The notes: generated by a model from the sequence alone, not told the origin. A stretch of DNA of 64,000 nucleotides from Ectocarpus siliculosus (GCA_000310025.1 FN649736.1:2811247-2875246), one strand, 5' to 3'. Positions 1 through 12,735 are shown, counted from the stretch's first letter. Numbers and translations are program-made.

Positions 1-501
1 GTTAGACCCTTGACCACGCGGCCTCCATCGGACGGAGCATTGGACCGATCACCGATGGCCCACCGGTCCTTCCTACTGTTGCTAATGGTGGCTCACGTTT
101 TTCCCCCCCCTATCCCATGGAGGGCCGGAGGGGGGCGCGTGAGGTCCAGAAATGACTCGACGCCTACATTGAGGGGTGTATATACCACATCCCTCTGACC
201 GACATGAATCTCTCGGGTGTGACCGAAATGAAACGATGGTGTTGCGTCACCGACGTGGTGCTCTCGGCTGTCACGGGGCAAACAAAAGGCAGTTGAGTGG
301 AGCGACATCGTTGCTGCGTATGCAATGTGGATGTAGACAACTCAGCGAATCGAGAACACACAATGGAAACGCGACTCGCCGGTTCACTCTCTACGTCCAT
401 CTCTCTCTCTCTCTCTCTTTCAACCGCCAGCGAGTGTACGGGCTAAAGGGCATAGCGTCATGGCATATCGATCGCTATAATAGGTGGCGTAAGGTAATGT
501 A

Positions 502-720
502 CCGTAAGAGTCGGAGAGATGGCACCCCCGTGTTAGCGTTTTTGTATAGCGTGTTTTTCCACAACCAGGGGGGTACCACTGCCGAAAAGGGTAGTTTTGG
601 AAACATCTCGTGGAGGGCTTTCCTGAGAGGTATCGGTTGGGGTTCGCACCCTCCTAGTTGTGGAGAAATATGCTACAAAAAAACACTAACACGGGGGTGC
701 CATCTCTCCGACTCATACGG
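502..720. mobile_element. short inverted-repeat element (MITE-like), TA target duplication
   Basis: The left end (502-547) and the reverse complement of the right end (about 673-720) match over about 46 bases with only a few differences. Both begin CCGTA and continue through AGTCGGAGAGATGGCACC. TA dinucleotides flank both ends (500-501 and 721-722), which fits a Tc1/mariner-type TA target duplication. The interior contains further short inverted segments (TTCCACAACC and GTTGTGGA). It is too short to code for a transposase, so it would be non-autonomous. The larger element at 19559-20582 has the same TA plus CCGTA terminus. Confidence 0.7.
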
Positions 721-2900
721 TACACGGGTCCACGGCGATTACCGAAGATGGCTATCCGGCGCGAAAGAGCTACTCCAACACCAACTCATCTATATGCCCG
801 AAAACCCATGTATGTCTCTCGGCCATGCCTCTTCCTAAGCTGACTTTTTCAATGCTTGCGTTTTTTCCTGCTGTAGAGATAATCTCTCAAGGCCGACGAA
901 AAAATCAGTCCAGGACGTGTAGAGTTATGCTGCGACACACCACGGTGGGTGAATAGCGCACCTCTTTCAGTGTTTCGCGCTTAGCACTGCCGCGTGTGCA
1001 TGTGAAGCACCGCAGCTAAACAGACCACGTGCAGCGGAATCCGCGGACGATCGTCACGCCAACTCCAGCAGCGCAACACACGGATTTACCGTAAGGACGG
1101 GGAATTGGTTCTCTGCCAGATTGCTCACTCACTTATTTGGTACTTGGAGGTCATGTCGCCGCCGTTGACGCTGGCCTCCTGCGCTCCCCCTCCCACCACC
1201 ACCCTCGCCGCAGACGTGGCATGGTAGTCGCGCAAGCCCTGCGCGTTTGGTTGTGCACGTGTCGTATCGTCGTGTACATGCGTCGAGACGTTATTCGGCG
1301 GGGGTATAAAAACACGGCAAAGGTTGTTGGGCAGCAGAATTTACAGGCGGGGAGCAGACAACCCGTGCATGCATGCTTGCCTCAGCGTTCACTCGTGCGT
1401 GCACGGTGTCTTCGCTTGGTGAGCACAAGGGAGGACGGTGTGCAAGTGTTCAGGGTATTTCTGGTTGGTATTCGTTACTCATTTCTGAACACGTGAGGAA
1501 TACGTGAGGAAGGAACCCCTGAACCGGTACACTGGCAACACACATCAACAGCTGCCAAGGGTAGAGGGGGGGGGGGGGGTAGGGTTGCCAGGGCCCACTT
1601 GCTGGTCGCGGCCTTTCGCCATCTTCCCCAGTGGACAGATAGCGTGGGGCATACACTTGAGACGATGAACACCGAGCGTGAGACATAGCTTGCGGCACAT
1701 CATAGATCGGGCCGGACACGTACGCCTTGCTTAAGAATGATGAGGTAGTGCGGAGGTCGGGGACACAAAGAGATGAGGGAGAGATAAATTTCATCTGGTC
1801 TGTATCTGTATCTTCACGTCGACTGCTGTAGTACAGGTAGAGTCTCCGTTGTGCAAGTCCGAGCAGCAGGCCAAAATGGTGAATATGCTGCGTATTTGGT
1901 GCAGTTCGCGCTGTCTTCGACGAAAGCCTAGCAGGCGGCGACGAGGACAAGGAAGCACCCGTCAGTGGTACCCATTAAGAAACAGAACTCCCCCCGCTAA
2001 CCTGCTGTATCTACGAGCGGCAACACAAGTACTGGCGTACTGCTACATCAACCAGCCGGTGGGGTACGTGGGGGTGACAAGGGACAGCAGTGTCGCCGCA
2101 TCAGGAAACATCCGTTGCAAAAGAGGTACACCTACTGCTACTGCTGTAAGTACTGCTGTATAGCAAAGGAAGCAAGCGAGGCAGCACCGTGGAGGCGATG
2201 CAGTTCTGCGGGCACAGGTGTGAGCTGATGCGACCAAGAAGCACTATCCTCGAAGGTAGTCAGCATTTTGCCGGCCTTGGTTGCTGCGCTGGTCGAAATC
2301 TGCACCAAAACTCCACAACGGAGAGTATCGCAACACTCCACACACGATGTCGGGGGAAAAAGGGAAAACATACCGCGGCATCAGAGAGATTTCGCCGACG
2401 AATGCACAGTAAAGGCACAACAAACTAGCAGCCCCCGGTGCAACGGCCTACCTTGGTTGCTCTGGCGAGCTTGTGGCCGAGCCGTGAAGAGGAACGAAGC
2501 ATCCTCGATCAAACTTCAAATCTGTTTGCACAACCGAGCCCGAGTCTGCTCTGTCTCTCTCTCTCTCTCGCTTTTGCTCTCTGCGTCTCCGGTCTTCTCC
2601 TGGTTTCTGGCACCTCCCCCTTATGGAAGCCTGTCGATTCTCTGTGTTGCTATCACTACACTAGAGGATGAAGCTTGTGTTGCCTTCGGCGTCGCTTGAC
2701 AGCAGTTGGTCGTCGACTCTGTCGGGGGCTGGTCTGGTGGTGGTCTGTCTCTGGTCCTCCCTTCAGCAGGATCCCCCCATGATCACCTCCGCGGGGCCCC
2801 GATGTTATCCACAAGACAAGATCCGCCACACAACACGCTCAACACCCTATCGCGCATCGTATGCAACGTCGTACATACCTCCGACCCAAAAAAGGGAACT

Positions 2901-3540
2901 GCGTATCCGCGCTGAGCCGATCACGAAAAAGTTTGGTGTTTCGTGCCCAGAACGGCAAAATGCTACCAGTTCATGTTTGCCCGGAAATTCGCCATGCACG
3001 TCCAAAACCCCCCAAAAAGCGAACTGCGCATCCGCGCCGACCCGGCTACACAAAACCAGTAATGTTTCGTGCCCAGAACGGCAAAATGCCAGCAGTTCAT
3101 CTTTTTGCCCAGAAGAATTTCTCACGTCGAATAAACCAAAAGCGAACTGCGCATCCATGCTGGTCCGAGCACACAAAACCAGTGATGTTTCGTACCCAGA
3201 AAGGCAAAATTCAACCGGTTCATGTTTTTTGCCCAGAAGAATGTCGCCTGCACGTCTTACAGACTGTAGACTGAGACTGTATGTAACGGAAAAAGCGAAT
3301 TACTGCTGTACGATATCTGCGCATCCGTGCCGGTCTGAGCACACAAAGCCAGTAATGGATGTTTCGTGCCCCAAACGGCAGAATGCAACCAGTGTTCGTT
3401 CGTTCATGTTTGCCTGGAAGTTCGCCTGTCTAGCACGTCGAACAGCAAAAACAAAGCGAACCGCGCATCCGCGCTGATCATGCTGCTTGTAGCACACAAA
3501 ACGCAATGTATGTAGTTGTCGTGCCCAGAAAGAAGGTAAG
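2901..3540. repeat. diverged ~125-bp tandem repeat, five copies
   Basis: The landmark CTGCGCATCC or close variants recur at about 2901, 3026, 3149, 3319 and 3463, each followed by CACAAAACCAGTAATG-like and TTTCGTGCCCAGAACGGC-like blocks. Spacing is 125, 123, 170 and 144; the two longer intervals contain insertions. Frames across the array stay open for long stretches on both strands, so the apparent reading frames probably reflect repeat structure rather than genes. No known family is recognised. Confidence 0.8.
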
Positions 3541-4940
3541 ATACGGAAGTTTGCTTCTTTTTTTGACCATGACAACATTGTTGGCATGTGCGGTGGTCTT
3601 TGCCCGCAAAAGTCAATGGTCTGGTGTGAAGAGAGAGGTGCCACCTGACGGCTGTTGTTGTGAGAATCTGGGCGACAGCAAAACATGCACGTACGTAATG
3701 TGTGGATCTCAAAAGAAACCGGCACCATTCGTTCGTGCTGGGGTCTTGTCTAGACTGTCTGGCTGCGGCGCAAAAGGAAGACTAGGCGCATGATGCCCCA
3801 GGGTGCGATTACCGGCGTTCGTTCGTTTTGAAAACACCTTCATTCGGTGCAAGCAAAGCTTTGCCAGACCCATGAAAATTGACAGCAACGAGGGTCTGAT
3901 TGCCAACAAATGCACGACAACCACAATAAAAACAGCGAAATGGTGATGAAAGCCCTCGTCTTGCTCGTCAGAAGACGACCTAGAAACACTCACGGTGCGA
4001 CCAACGAATCAATGTAGATTTGGATCAAGTGTACCAATATACGCACAGGTGTGCCGGTAACGCAGGAGAGCCGCGAAGATGTTTCGAAAATACCAAAGAT
4101 TGATCTTTGTCAGTGTGCTGGTACGACGTCTTCGGGACCTTGGTCACCTTTGCGCTTGCTCGTTTGCCCGTGTGCGCGCGACAGAGCGGGACGGAAACAT
4201 GCCACGCGGAAACAGGTGGTCCTGACAAGCACTACGAGTAGGCCAATGGTCGGCCTTGTTGAGTGAGTGCTGCATAGACAGCGTGCCCTGCCCAAGTCGC
4301 TCGCAGAACAGTCTCGCGCATCGATCCTCACAACAACTACGGGCGACAACACGGGAAAGCAGCCTAAGACACGGCATCCATGTTGCACGAAGGGCTGTGA
4401 CCAGAGGCAAACTTTCTGGGATAATAGCCATAGGCACAGACCAGTGCACGTGCCCATAGAGCAGGCGCACTGAAATAAAGGATTGCCAAGAAAAAGTATG
4501 ACAACGTGAAGCACAGGTCGCAGACACCTTTTTTTTTGTTTCGTTTGCCGGTCCCGTCGATGACAGGGCCGGCTAACCTGGCACCGATATTCCAACGGTG
4601 CCAGCCACCCCAGCAGATACCACAGAACCAGCAGCAACCGACTCTAATCCCCGCGAACGAGCGGCCATTCACCAACCGGAGCGCCAAGACAACCAAGGGC
4701 ACAGTAACAACGGCAGCACTAGTTGCGGTCAAATAGGCCAACCGTTAACTCGCGTGACCGCCATGCTGTCGTCCTAAACGGGCGAGACAGAAAGATTCCG
4801 CCGCAGCCTGAAGGGCGAACCGTCCCCATGCTCTCCACGCCCCCTGGAAGAGAAAGAACCGCACACAAACGCAAGCCTAGCTGCTAGCCAGCCCGTGGTT
4901 AGCGACGGTTCCTCAGCCTCCGGGCCATGGTCGAGTCAGC

Positions 4941-7900
4941 CTAGTCGCGCTTGGGCCGGTGCCGCACGGGGGGGTCGCGGTTCCTGCGCGTTTCGGCGCT
5001 GCGGGAGCGCACGATCCGCTGGTGAACCGCGGCCTCCACGCAGTAGTACTGCTTGATGTACAGCTTGGGGAGGGCGTAGTTGTCGAACACCGACGCCTCG
5101 CGGATGTCACGGAGCGAGGAGGCGTCCACGATGTTCCTGCTCGGGGGGTGAGGGGTCAGGTGTGTGTGTGTGACCAACAAGGCCAATGCACGTACATGTG
5201 AGCGAGAGCACAAAGGGATCTCGTCACACACATGAAAAATGGGGTACGGGACCAGCGGCGAGGGAAGTTGGCAACGACCTTGGGCATGGGTGTGCGACGG
5301 ATGTGTTGAGAGTTATGAATTGCATGCGTGTGCACGAACGCTGCTCGTTCTTGTCACTAGAAGCACGAAATATGCGCGGTCGTTGTACGTGTGCAAGCCC
5401 ACACAAGAGTAGGTTGCATGCTGGGTATCGCGAGAAGAACTTAAAAACTCACCAACAGCAGACCCGTGACATGACACTCAGGTACACAACACACCACCAT
5501 CTATGACGGAAACAATCAGCACTCAACGGTGCTTGGGGATCAAATAATGCAAAAAGCACAGGTGCGCGTAGCTGCGCGTCAATAGGCCCCTTCTCATAGC
5601 CCGTTGTATGCATACCATCGTTTACAAGTACTTTTGTCATGCTTCCGACGACATGCGAGATGTCCTAACGTTTTCCTTTTTCCTGACAAGAGTTGATTGC
5701 AGTGGACATCCTGCAATATTCCCGGTCTCCTTGTTGCCGTGTCTAGGATTTCCCGCTTTGCATACTACGAACATGCAACAAAATACTATCCCACCGCCAT
5801 TTGGTAGACGTTCATGTTCTACATACATTCGCCATCTTGACGGAAGACTAACCTGACGATGAAACGCTTGATGGCCTTGTCCTTGGGGATGGCCTTAGCG
5901 GTGGACGCGCACCTGTTCGTCGAAACCACGACATTTGCAGGAAAAAAACAATTGGAAATGGAGGAGGGAGACATAAAACGGTCAAGAGCAGTGGGTCGCA
6001 AACAGTGGACCAAGAATGGAGACGCTCGCCAATACGTGCGACCAACGTTATCAAGCACAAAAAACAACCACACCTTGGAAGTGCAACACGTGAGGCGACG
6101 AGGGTTAATCTGTTGATCGGAAGCGACAACATCACCGAGCACGGTGACGAGTTTGTGCGCCAATTTCTGCTTTCGCAATTTTTCAATGTTTATTTGTCTA
6201 CATGATTCTTGGTGGCGCAGGCAAAAGTGCGAATTCTTGTCTGGAAGGCAACAGCAGTCGCGCTTGGTTGAGTTCCTTTCGGATAGAAAAAAAAGTCAAG
6301 GTTGTTGTTGGCATCGGGTGCTATCTGGGGTGTCCCAACGACTTCCCCTGTTTCTGGTCTGCGGCTCTATTTTTTCCTCCAAAAATGTTGTATGGGGTTC
6401 CCTGCCTTCCAAGACTAAGAGAAGTTCTGCCCTGGTGCTGTGGCCGGGAACAAAGAGCATCTAAGGCCCCGGGGGACAGCGATACTCCCGCAACGCACCC
6501 TTTTCGTAGCTCTCTCAAGATCCTGTAGCAAGAGATTTCCAAAAGAGAAGACGAAAAATTGCACCCTTGTCTAGCTGGTCTGACAGAACCCAAGCGACGG
6601 TACCAGTAGGAAACAGTGTGTGCATGTGTGCGTGTCATCCGTGATATTTTGATCCTCTACTTTTACTTTTATCTTTCGGGTTTTCTTCGGGTGCACCAGC
6701 CGGGGTCACACTATTTGATTATTTTCAGGTTCTTTATCCCATCTTTTGGGGGCTCGGCCGACGCTGTTGGGTGGCTTGGGCCTTGCGCAAACTCACGCGA
6801 TGTATCGCATTGTGTGTTTGGCTAGGCCGCACACATTGTTGCGGGGCTGCCACAAGCGACCCTATTCGCTCTCCACTTGACATCTGAGTATCGTTCACAC
6901 AGCAGCATGGTGAAAGGACAACCCCAGCAGAGCCAACTATGTACTACGGAGATGTTAAACGATGTATGCAACTGGTTCTGTGCTAACAAGGAGCAAACAA
7001 CGGGGTGGCGGGAAATGGAAGAGACGTGGGATCGCAGGTTGTGTTCCTCACCCGCCATTTTCGGAAATATAACCGCAAGGCACTGGTCGGGTCGATAAAT
7101 CGCCGCACGGCCTCTCCACCGCCGGAGACCCTCAATCATCTTAAAGAAACAGGAAATAAGCAACTTCTTGTCGCGTTGTCTCCACCTTGGGGTTCCCATA
7201 CATATCACAAAGGGGGATACATAGACGTGCAGGCTCGCACGCCTCGGCAGGTAGACTACGCCCACAAGTGGTAAACCAGACATGCAGGCATCTGGTTGGA
7301 GTCGTTGGTTGGCGCTAGGTTCGATGATATAGGTCCTGTTCGCATCTTCCACGCGTTACCCCATCTCCCAATACCTGCCGAGCGGCGGGGCATGTGGGTA
7401 CCTATGGCCCTACAGTCGCTGGCACTGTGCCGCAAGATACCACTCCCCTCAAACATTTTCGGAGCTTGGCTACTGCAAGACGAAGACGATGTAAAAAAAT
7501 CAACAATTGTTGTTTCCTATGACTATTCCAACGCCGCCATTTTCGGCAGCGTCATTGTTTTGCTGCAAGGGTAATCTACCATTTGGAAACCCATGTATGC
7601 AAATGGCGTGGGGAATCTGTGGCAAGTTGCTCGCAACTGCTGCGCGGCTCTGCAGAGTTGTTGAAAATTGAATCCCTGTGTCTGGTTGCTCTTACGACTC
7701 CCGTTGGTTGTACGACACCGGCAAATCAACCAGTCTTACATTGCTGTCACACATTCGCGCATAAGGCAAAAGGTGCGTCAACACTCTCGCTTCTGAACGA
7801 CTGCTTGGCGTCGGTACCTCAGCCAGCGGAAAAAGCAGCAGTGCGGCAATCTACAGTACAGCTGAAGGTTCCCTCTGCATGGACAAGGTATGGAAGGCGG

Positions 7901-8676
7901 CTACTGGAAGGTGTACGCGGTTCAAGAGCGCAGTTGGCGCGACGGAGATAAAGAGAGAGACAGCAGCTGACAGCCTTCACCCGGATGCCTCCAACAGAGA
8001 GGTTGCAGCAGTAAAATATACGGTCCATACAGCAGAGCTGATCCAACACTGCTGTCCCGGCTTCGTCAAGGACGGCAGTAAGGGGTGGGCGTGGGGTGTA
8101 TTGCGGACTCGCCGCAACGAGCACCTCCGCATTGTCGCGGAAGCTGCTGCCAGTGAACTGGTGAATCGATAGGATGATGAGCGGATTTCAACTAGACGTG
8201 CGAAACCGGAGACCTTGCATGCGGACAATAACCTATTGGTCCTGCTGCAGCAGCTGCGATCATCTGCTTTGGCATCGCCAGCGAGGTTTTCAGAACGCGC
8301 GACCTGCTGCTGCTGTTCACCTGGTATCTATGCTTGCAATAGTGTGTGGGGAACAGCAGGCTCTCCGAGGTTCGTGCTACCGGCACAAGAGACAACTGCT
8401 TCAAAACTATAAAACGGATTCCAGGTCGACACCGCTTGTGTTGCTTGGTGGTTCAAGGGTGCCGTTGTAAAAGGAGGCGGGCCTTCCTGGGACACCGACC
8501 GTAGCCTCCGCCCCTGCTGCTCTCCACTCCCTGACTGCCCTTTACTGCTGCTGCCAAGCACGCATCTTTTCTTTCCACAGAAAAGAGCGCCACGAACGCT
8601 TCTGCACTCACCGCACGCGCACGACGTGGCCGCGGCCCTTCTTGTTCCTTCCGTGGTTCCTCCTCTTGACAGTCAT
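4941..8676 (-). CDS. RPS26: 40S ribosomal protein S26 (eS26), three exons
   Basis: Structural protein of the cytosolic small ribosomal subunit, located at the mRNA exit region. Exons on the minus strand: 8612-8676 (start ATG at 8676), 5853-5912 and 4941-5136 (TAG stop). Donors are gtgagt and gttagt, acceptors cag and cag, and the phases agree. The product is 106 residues against about 115 in animals. Exon 1 gives the basic start with [14 protein letters not shown]; exon 2 gives the PKDKAIKRF block; exon 3 gives NIVDASS, EASVF, LPKLY and the arginine-rich tail ending RPKRD. Intron 1 is 2.7 kb, which is long for a ribosomal protein gene. Odd point: the two CxxC zinc motifs of eS26 keep only the first cysteine each (Cys23 and Cys74; positions 26 and 77 are Thr and Ala). 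Identity is very secure. Confidence 0.95.
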
Positions 8677-9634
8677 CCTGCTGCTGAAGGGCTGGGTGTG
8701 CGGCTACTGCTCCCTGCTGTGAGAGGCTCGGGCGAGGCCACACAAAAAGTTGCAAAGGGGACCTCCGGCTGGGATGAATCCCTATATACTCAGAGGGGTG
8801 TCGTCACGATATTTTTGACTTGGAGTTAGAGTTGCATTCGAGGGTGTTCCAACGGGTAGAAAATGAAGGCGTACGTAAGAACCAGTCTGAAACGGTCGCC
8901 TTGGTTGTTGTTTCCTCCGCGACGAGAGAGGAGGTCATCTCCTCAGCGCTTGCGTGTTGAGGTCAAGCAGCAAACCGTAGGATGTGGCGAAGGGAGACGT
9001 AATTATTGGTCTCGTGAGAAGGATGAGGTGTTTTTCCTTTCCTTTGTCGCCGCGGACGCACGGTGTGCAGTCGACGTGCGTACACACGAAAAACTCCCCC
9101 CGTCTTTCCGTCTTCTCCACTTTGCAACATCCCAACATTCACGCAACAACAGCGGCTGAGAGATTCAGTAGGAGGTAACCTCGCCACCTTCTGACTTTGG
9201 GGACATAGGTTTGGATCTCGGTGCAGCCACACAATGTGAGGTGTTTCGTCGCAAAATTCCCAAAGGCTACAGTAGTACCGTGTGGTGTATGTGTGCAAAA
9301 AAAGCGAAAACAAACTACGTGCATCATGCCGAACGTTCGAAAATTCGACTTTGCGGCAGGCGCGGGAAAGGAACAGCTAACGTTTCTCGCGAACACAATT
9401 GAGCCAAGCAAGGCAGAAGGCTGAGAGAAACCTTCTGCGCGGCCTTCCTCCAGTGTGACTCCCACTGGCGTGTCCAGATAATAATTAAATGTACCGAAAT
9501 GAAAGAGGCCGACGGAATGGGATGACACAAAACCCCCCGGTTGATACGCGGTAATAAAGTAAAACGTTTACATGTACTGCTGTAGTACTGTAGTCCAAGT
9601 GCAAACCCGCCGAAACAGGTGTTTGTGTAGTTTA

Positions 9635-9705
9635 GAACGAACACAAATATATTATTCGGGCATATTGCATGGAACGAACACAAAAATACTATTCGGGCAT
9701 ATTGC
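9635..9705. repeat. 37-bp tandem duplication
   Basis: Two copies of a unit beginning GAACGAACACAAA and ending TATTCGGGCATATTGC, at 9635-9668 and 9672-9705, differ by a single-base change and small spacing differences. Confidence 0.8.
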
Positions 9706-10013
9706 GAGACAGTTTCCCACCTCATATGACCGCGCCCAGATTAGATCCCACGTTCCAAACCTACGCCATCCAGAGGGTTTTCGGGAGGTTGCATCTAACT
9801 GAGCCAGCCCAGTTGTGTGACCAAAGCTACACGGTAAGATGCACCCCACAGAAATACATTTGTTCCTTTACATTTCAGCAGTTGTGTACGGTGAAACAAA
9901 GCAGTAAAAGGGAAGGGAAAGGTCCGCTGCTCCTAATTTCGACTTTCACAGGTGTTGTTGTTGATTTGATCAAGCAAAAACACTACATGTACCACTAACA
10001 AAAACAACAGGCA

Positions 10014-10047
10014 AAACTTCCACCTGCCTCTATGGCGGTGGAAGTTT
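10014..10047. repeat. short perfect hairpin
   Basis: AAACTTCCACC pairs with GGTGGAAGTTT, with GCC/GGC pairing further inside the loop. A similar half-site (CAACTTCCATC) occurs about 40 bases downstream. No U-tract or gene end is nearby that would make it a terminator. Confidence 0.6.
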
Positions 10048-10185
10048 GAACGACAGCAACCGCCATAGTGCATCACGGCAAGACAACTTCCATCTCGGCA
10101 GGTAACCGCGCGTTTTACGCCAATCCACGGCGGGGTGCGTGCATGTGTGCCCCGTCCTCCTTCCTCGCCCTTACACCCCCCTCCC

Positions 10186-10599
10186 TCACTTGAACCGAGT
10201 GTTCCACCAAAGTACCAAATCTCCCAACGGCCCAGCCACGACGCTCTCTCTCAACTTCTGGCTTTCCTTTCGCACGAATCCCTGCATATATTCTTCCAGA
10301 TCGGAAAACCCTCTGTCCCCCTCCCCTTCCTCTTCCTCCTGCACCTGGCCTCTCTCGCCTCCCCCACCTCCCTGCCCTCCCTCCCCTTCCCCGAACAACG
10401 CCTCCTCTACCAACACCACTGCCCCGCCGCCGTCACTTTCATCGTCGTCCGTCGTGAGCACCCCCGCCCCGAAGTAGTACACGGCTGATTCCGCTTCGCC
10501 TGGTGCTATGCCTTGTGACGAGGAAGGAGGCGAGCGTCCTTGTGATACCGCTGGGTCTCCCCCTGCTGCCGCCTCACCACCGTTCCGCTCCCGCTGTCT
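10186..10599 (-). CDS. possible terminal exon of an unrecognised acidic protein
   Basis: On the minus strand a frame is open from about 10599 to a TGA at 10186. It reads as Ser/Gly-rich, then strongly acidic (runs of D and E around 10300-10430), then an amphipathic C-terminus containing DLEEYMQGF and ending LVLWWNTRFK. The terminal 40 residues look like folded protein rather than repeat. There is no in-frame ATG, so it needs an upstream exon; candidates at 10640-10990 on the same strand would need an intron of only about 50 bases, which is unusual here. The strand is purine-rich, and that alone lengthens open frames. Function unknown. Confidence 0.28.
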   Translation of the reverse strand, partial: RQRERNGGEAAAGGDPAVSQGRSPPSSSQGIAPGEAESAVYYFGAGVLTTDDDESDGGGAVVLVEEALFGEGEGGQGGGGGERGQVQEEEEGEGDRGFSDLEEYMQGFVRKESQKLRESVVAGPLGDLVLWWNTRFK

Positions 10600-12723
10600 C
10601 CGACCTCATTGCCGCCAACAAATGCCCTCCCCGCCCCTCACGTTTCCTACCCCCGGAGAGAGAGCTCTCGCCTCCCTCTCCTTCTCCAGAGCAATGTTGC
10701 CGCTCCTGCTGTTCTTGCCGACATCGCCACCCGTCGGCCTCCGTCACTGCCGCGGGCCAACCTGTCGCCGTCCCGTCCCTTGCCAGCCCGAGAATCGAGG
10801 CGCGACCACCCCGCCGGCACTCCCGCCGCCACCCTAAGAGGCCAAACTTGAGCGGCGAGTTGGACAGAACCCGCATAGTTCCAGAGCATGCTGGAGGAGG
10901 CCGGGGTAGAAGGAGTGCCGGCCGGGTCTCTAAGCGATCCTTCTTCTCTAGCGAGCTGCCTGTACTCGGGCCACCACACTGGCTTCACTTGACCGGAATG
11001 CCTCGATTAGCTGCTCCAGCCCCGACCCGTCGCTCCTCTCCCCTCCTCAGGATGTGGGATAGCCTGTCCCCTATTCTTGTAGGCCCTGACAAGATTGTTC
11101 GGGACACTAACGTCGCAGCAACTATTCATTGCTCGTCTACTGGTCATGCGAGTATGTCGTCGTGACTCTGTGTGCTCAAGAAGGAGGAAATATCTCCCTT
11201 AAAGAGCAACGAGCAAGGTGTTGGAGTGAGTTCTCGTTTAAGCAACGCGCCCAGGCTAACAACGTTAGCACTGCAGGCACCACAAGCGTCGGATTCAGCT
11301 GCCCCAGACCATCTGATTTATCTGCTCAACTCACACCCCAAGCATGCGGGACGCGCGTGGAGCTGCACTTTTTCGCTGCCTCGACAGTCGGCAGTGTTCG
11401 TTTTAGTTTGGGAGCGCACCAAAAACAAACACGCAGGGAGGGCGTGTCAACTACCTCATGACATCAATATTGCACTAGCGACAAGAGGAGGCAATCGCGA
11501 GCCTCGACGTGCGCGTTTACAGAAGCCTAGGGTAGCCAGTCGGCGATACAGTCGAATAACGGGAGGGCTACATAATCAACGTACATCTGTACCTGCAAGC
11601 GAGCCCTGAGGGAAAGAACCTCCTGCCTGGCGGTGGCGCTGCGTCTCTGCTGGGATTGTATCCTGCGGCGACGAAAGGCAAGCAGAGATAGATGTCGACA
11701 TGCGAAGAAACGATCGAAGGACACCCATCAGGAATGTACAGACTGTTCACGATATCGTGTTGTTTGGGATCATCGTGTCGTCGTGTGATTGCGTCGTGAA
11801 GGGAAAACCTCCCTGGTAGGCCTGAGACGCGCAGAATCACTCCCTTGTCGTGTGACGAGAGGCGAAACCGATACATACACATGGGGTACAATCCAATTTA
11901 AGGTACTTTATGCCGAAACTGCTCTTGCGGAAGCATGTTGTTATTGATGTTGTGTTCGTCCTATTTAATGGAAGCATGCGAAGTTTCAATGAATGCAGCG
12001 AGCCGCCACGTCGTCAGTAGTACAGTTCGTAATCTACAGAATGTTGTTCTTGTTACTGCAGGAAACCTGTGAACGGGCGATGGACAGTCTCGACGACGTG
12101 CATGTGTCTTTACTACTAGCATCGACCGCGCTAACCGGCTGATCAGTGCCAACACGTCAAACAGGTTATTCATCTAAGAACTTGAGTACCATGTGTGAGC
12201 TCGTCTATATTAATTAGCGGCCGTACCCTAGCCACTACCCCAGCCCCCGCAAGAAGACTAGACGTTCCTAGGTGCGGAGGCTGCCTCCATTAGTCTTAGT
12301 CTTGCACTATTGTAGTCTACGCGTAAAAAAGAGTAGACAGCGCACGAAGTAGTGTAGCGCTCACCTGCGCTCGCAGTCACCGCATTACAGGGCCAGCGCA
12401 CGCACGTCTACCGTGGGTTCACGCACGCACACAGACCTCGCACTTCGGGCCGCGCACGCAGACAGACACTGGTACACTTGTCCGCCGGTCAACAAATTGA
12501 ACCGCAGCTTCACCCTTTTTTTTTTTTGACATTTTTGCCCACATTTTTGACATCTGTCGTGTCCATTGAGTCCGAATAACACAATGTGCGTGGGAAAGGC
12601 TAGCAGGGCCACCATGACGAGCGGAAAAACAAAGTTTGAAGGGGGTTTGTATGATACATGCAGCATATGCCACGAAATCGACGCCCCAGATTCGAGCTTG
12701 GACCGCTCCATGTTTCAAATCCT

Positions 12724-12735
12724 GGGTTCGAATCC
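12724..12735 (+). other. tRNA-like B box, possible SINE or tRNA relic
   Basis: GGGTTCGAATCC matches the RNA polymerase III B-box consensus. The surrounding 90 bases do not fold into a proper tRNA: the T-stem has a mismatch, the acceptor pairing is imperfect and no clear A box is found. A tRNA-derived short interspersed element or decayed tRNA is the simplest reading. A second, minus-strand relic with a paired T-stem lies at about 13005-13022 (GGTCGATTCCC). Confidence 0.35.

Larger units (their letters stand above)
1..4500. other. gene-poor region, no supported gene
   Basis: I find no supportable gene here. Open frames up to 220 codons exist on both strands, but they have repeat-like or low-complexity composition and no recognisable domain. 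The stretch holds an inverted-repeat element (502-720), CT-rich microsatellites (about 400-420 and 2551-2571), a G homopolymer near 1567-1580 and a diverged tandem array (2901-3540). The last few hundred bases before 4940 would contain the 3' UTR of RPS26. Confidence 0.6.
8677..10185. other. intergenic, upstream of RPS26
   Basis: This holds the expected promoter and 5' UTR of RPS26 (transcribed leftward from 8676). I see no gene. It contains a 37-bp tandem duplication (9635-9705) and a short perfect hairpin (10014-10047). Confidence 0.5.

Noticed and set aside
176-838. 220-codon open frame on the plus strand
   Set aside because: It runs through the inverted-repeat element and CT microsatellite, has no domain, and the element's minus strand is equally open.
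2668-3477. 269-codon open frame on the plus strand
   Set aside because: It covers the tandem array; similar frames are open in other phases, so openness reflects the repeat.
10503-11165. 220-codon plus-strand frame rich in Pro, Arg and Ser
   Set aside because: Opposite a purine-rich strand, which gives long open frames by composition; no domain.
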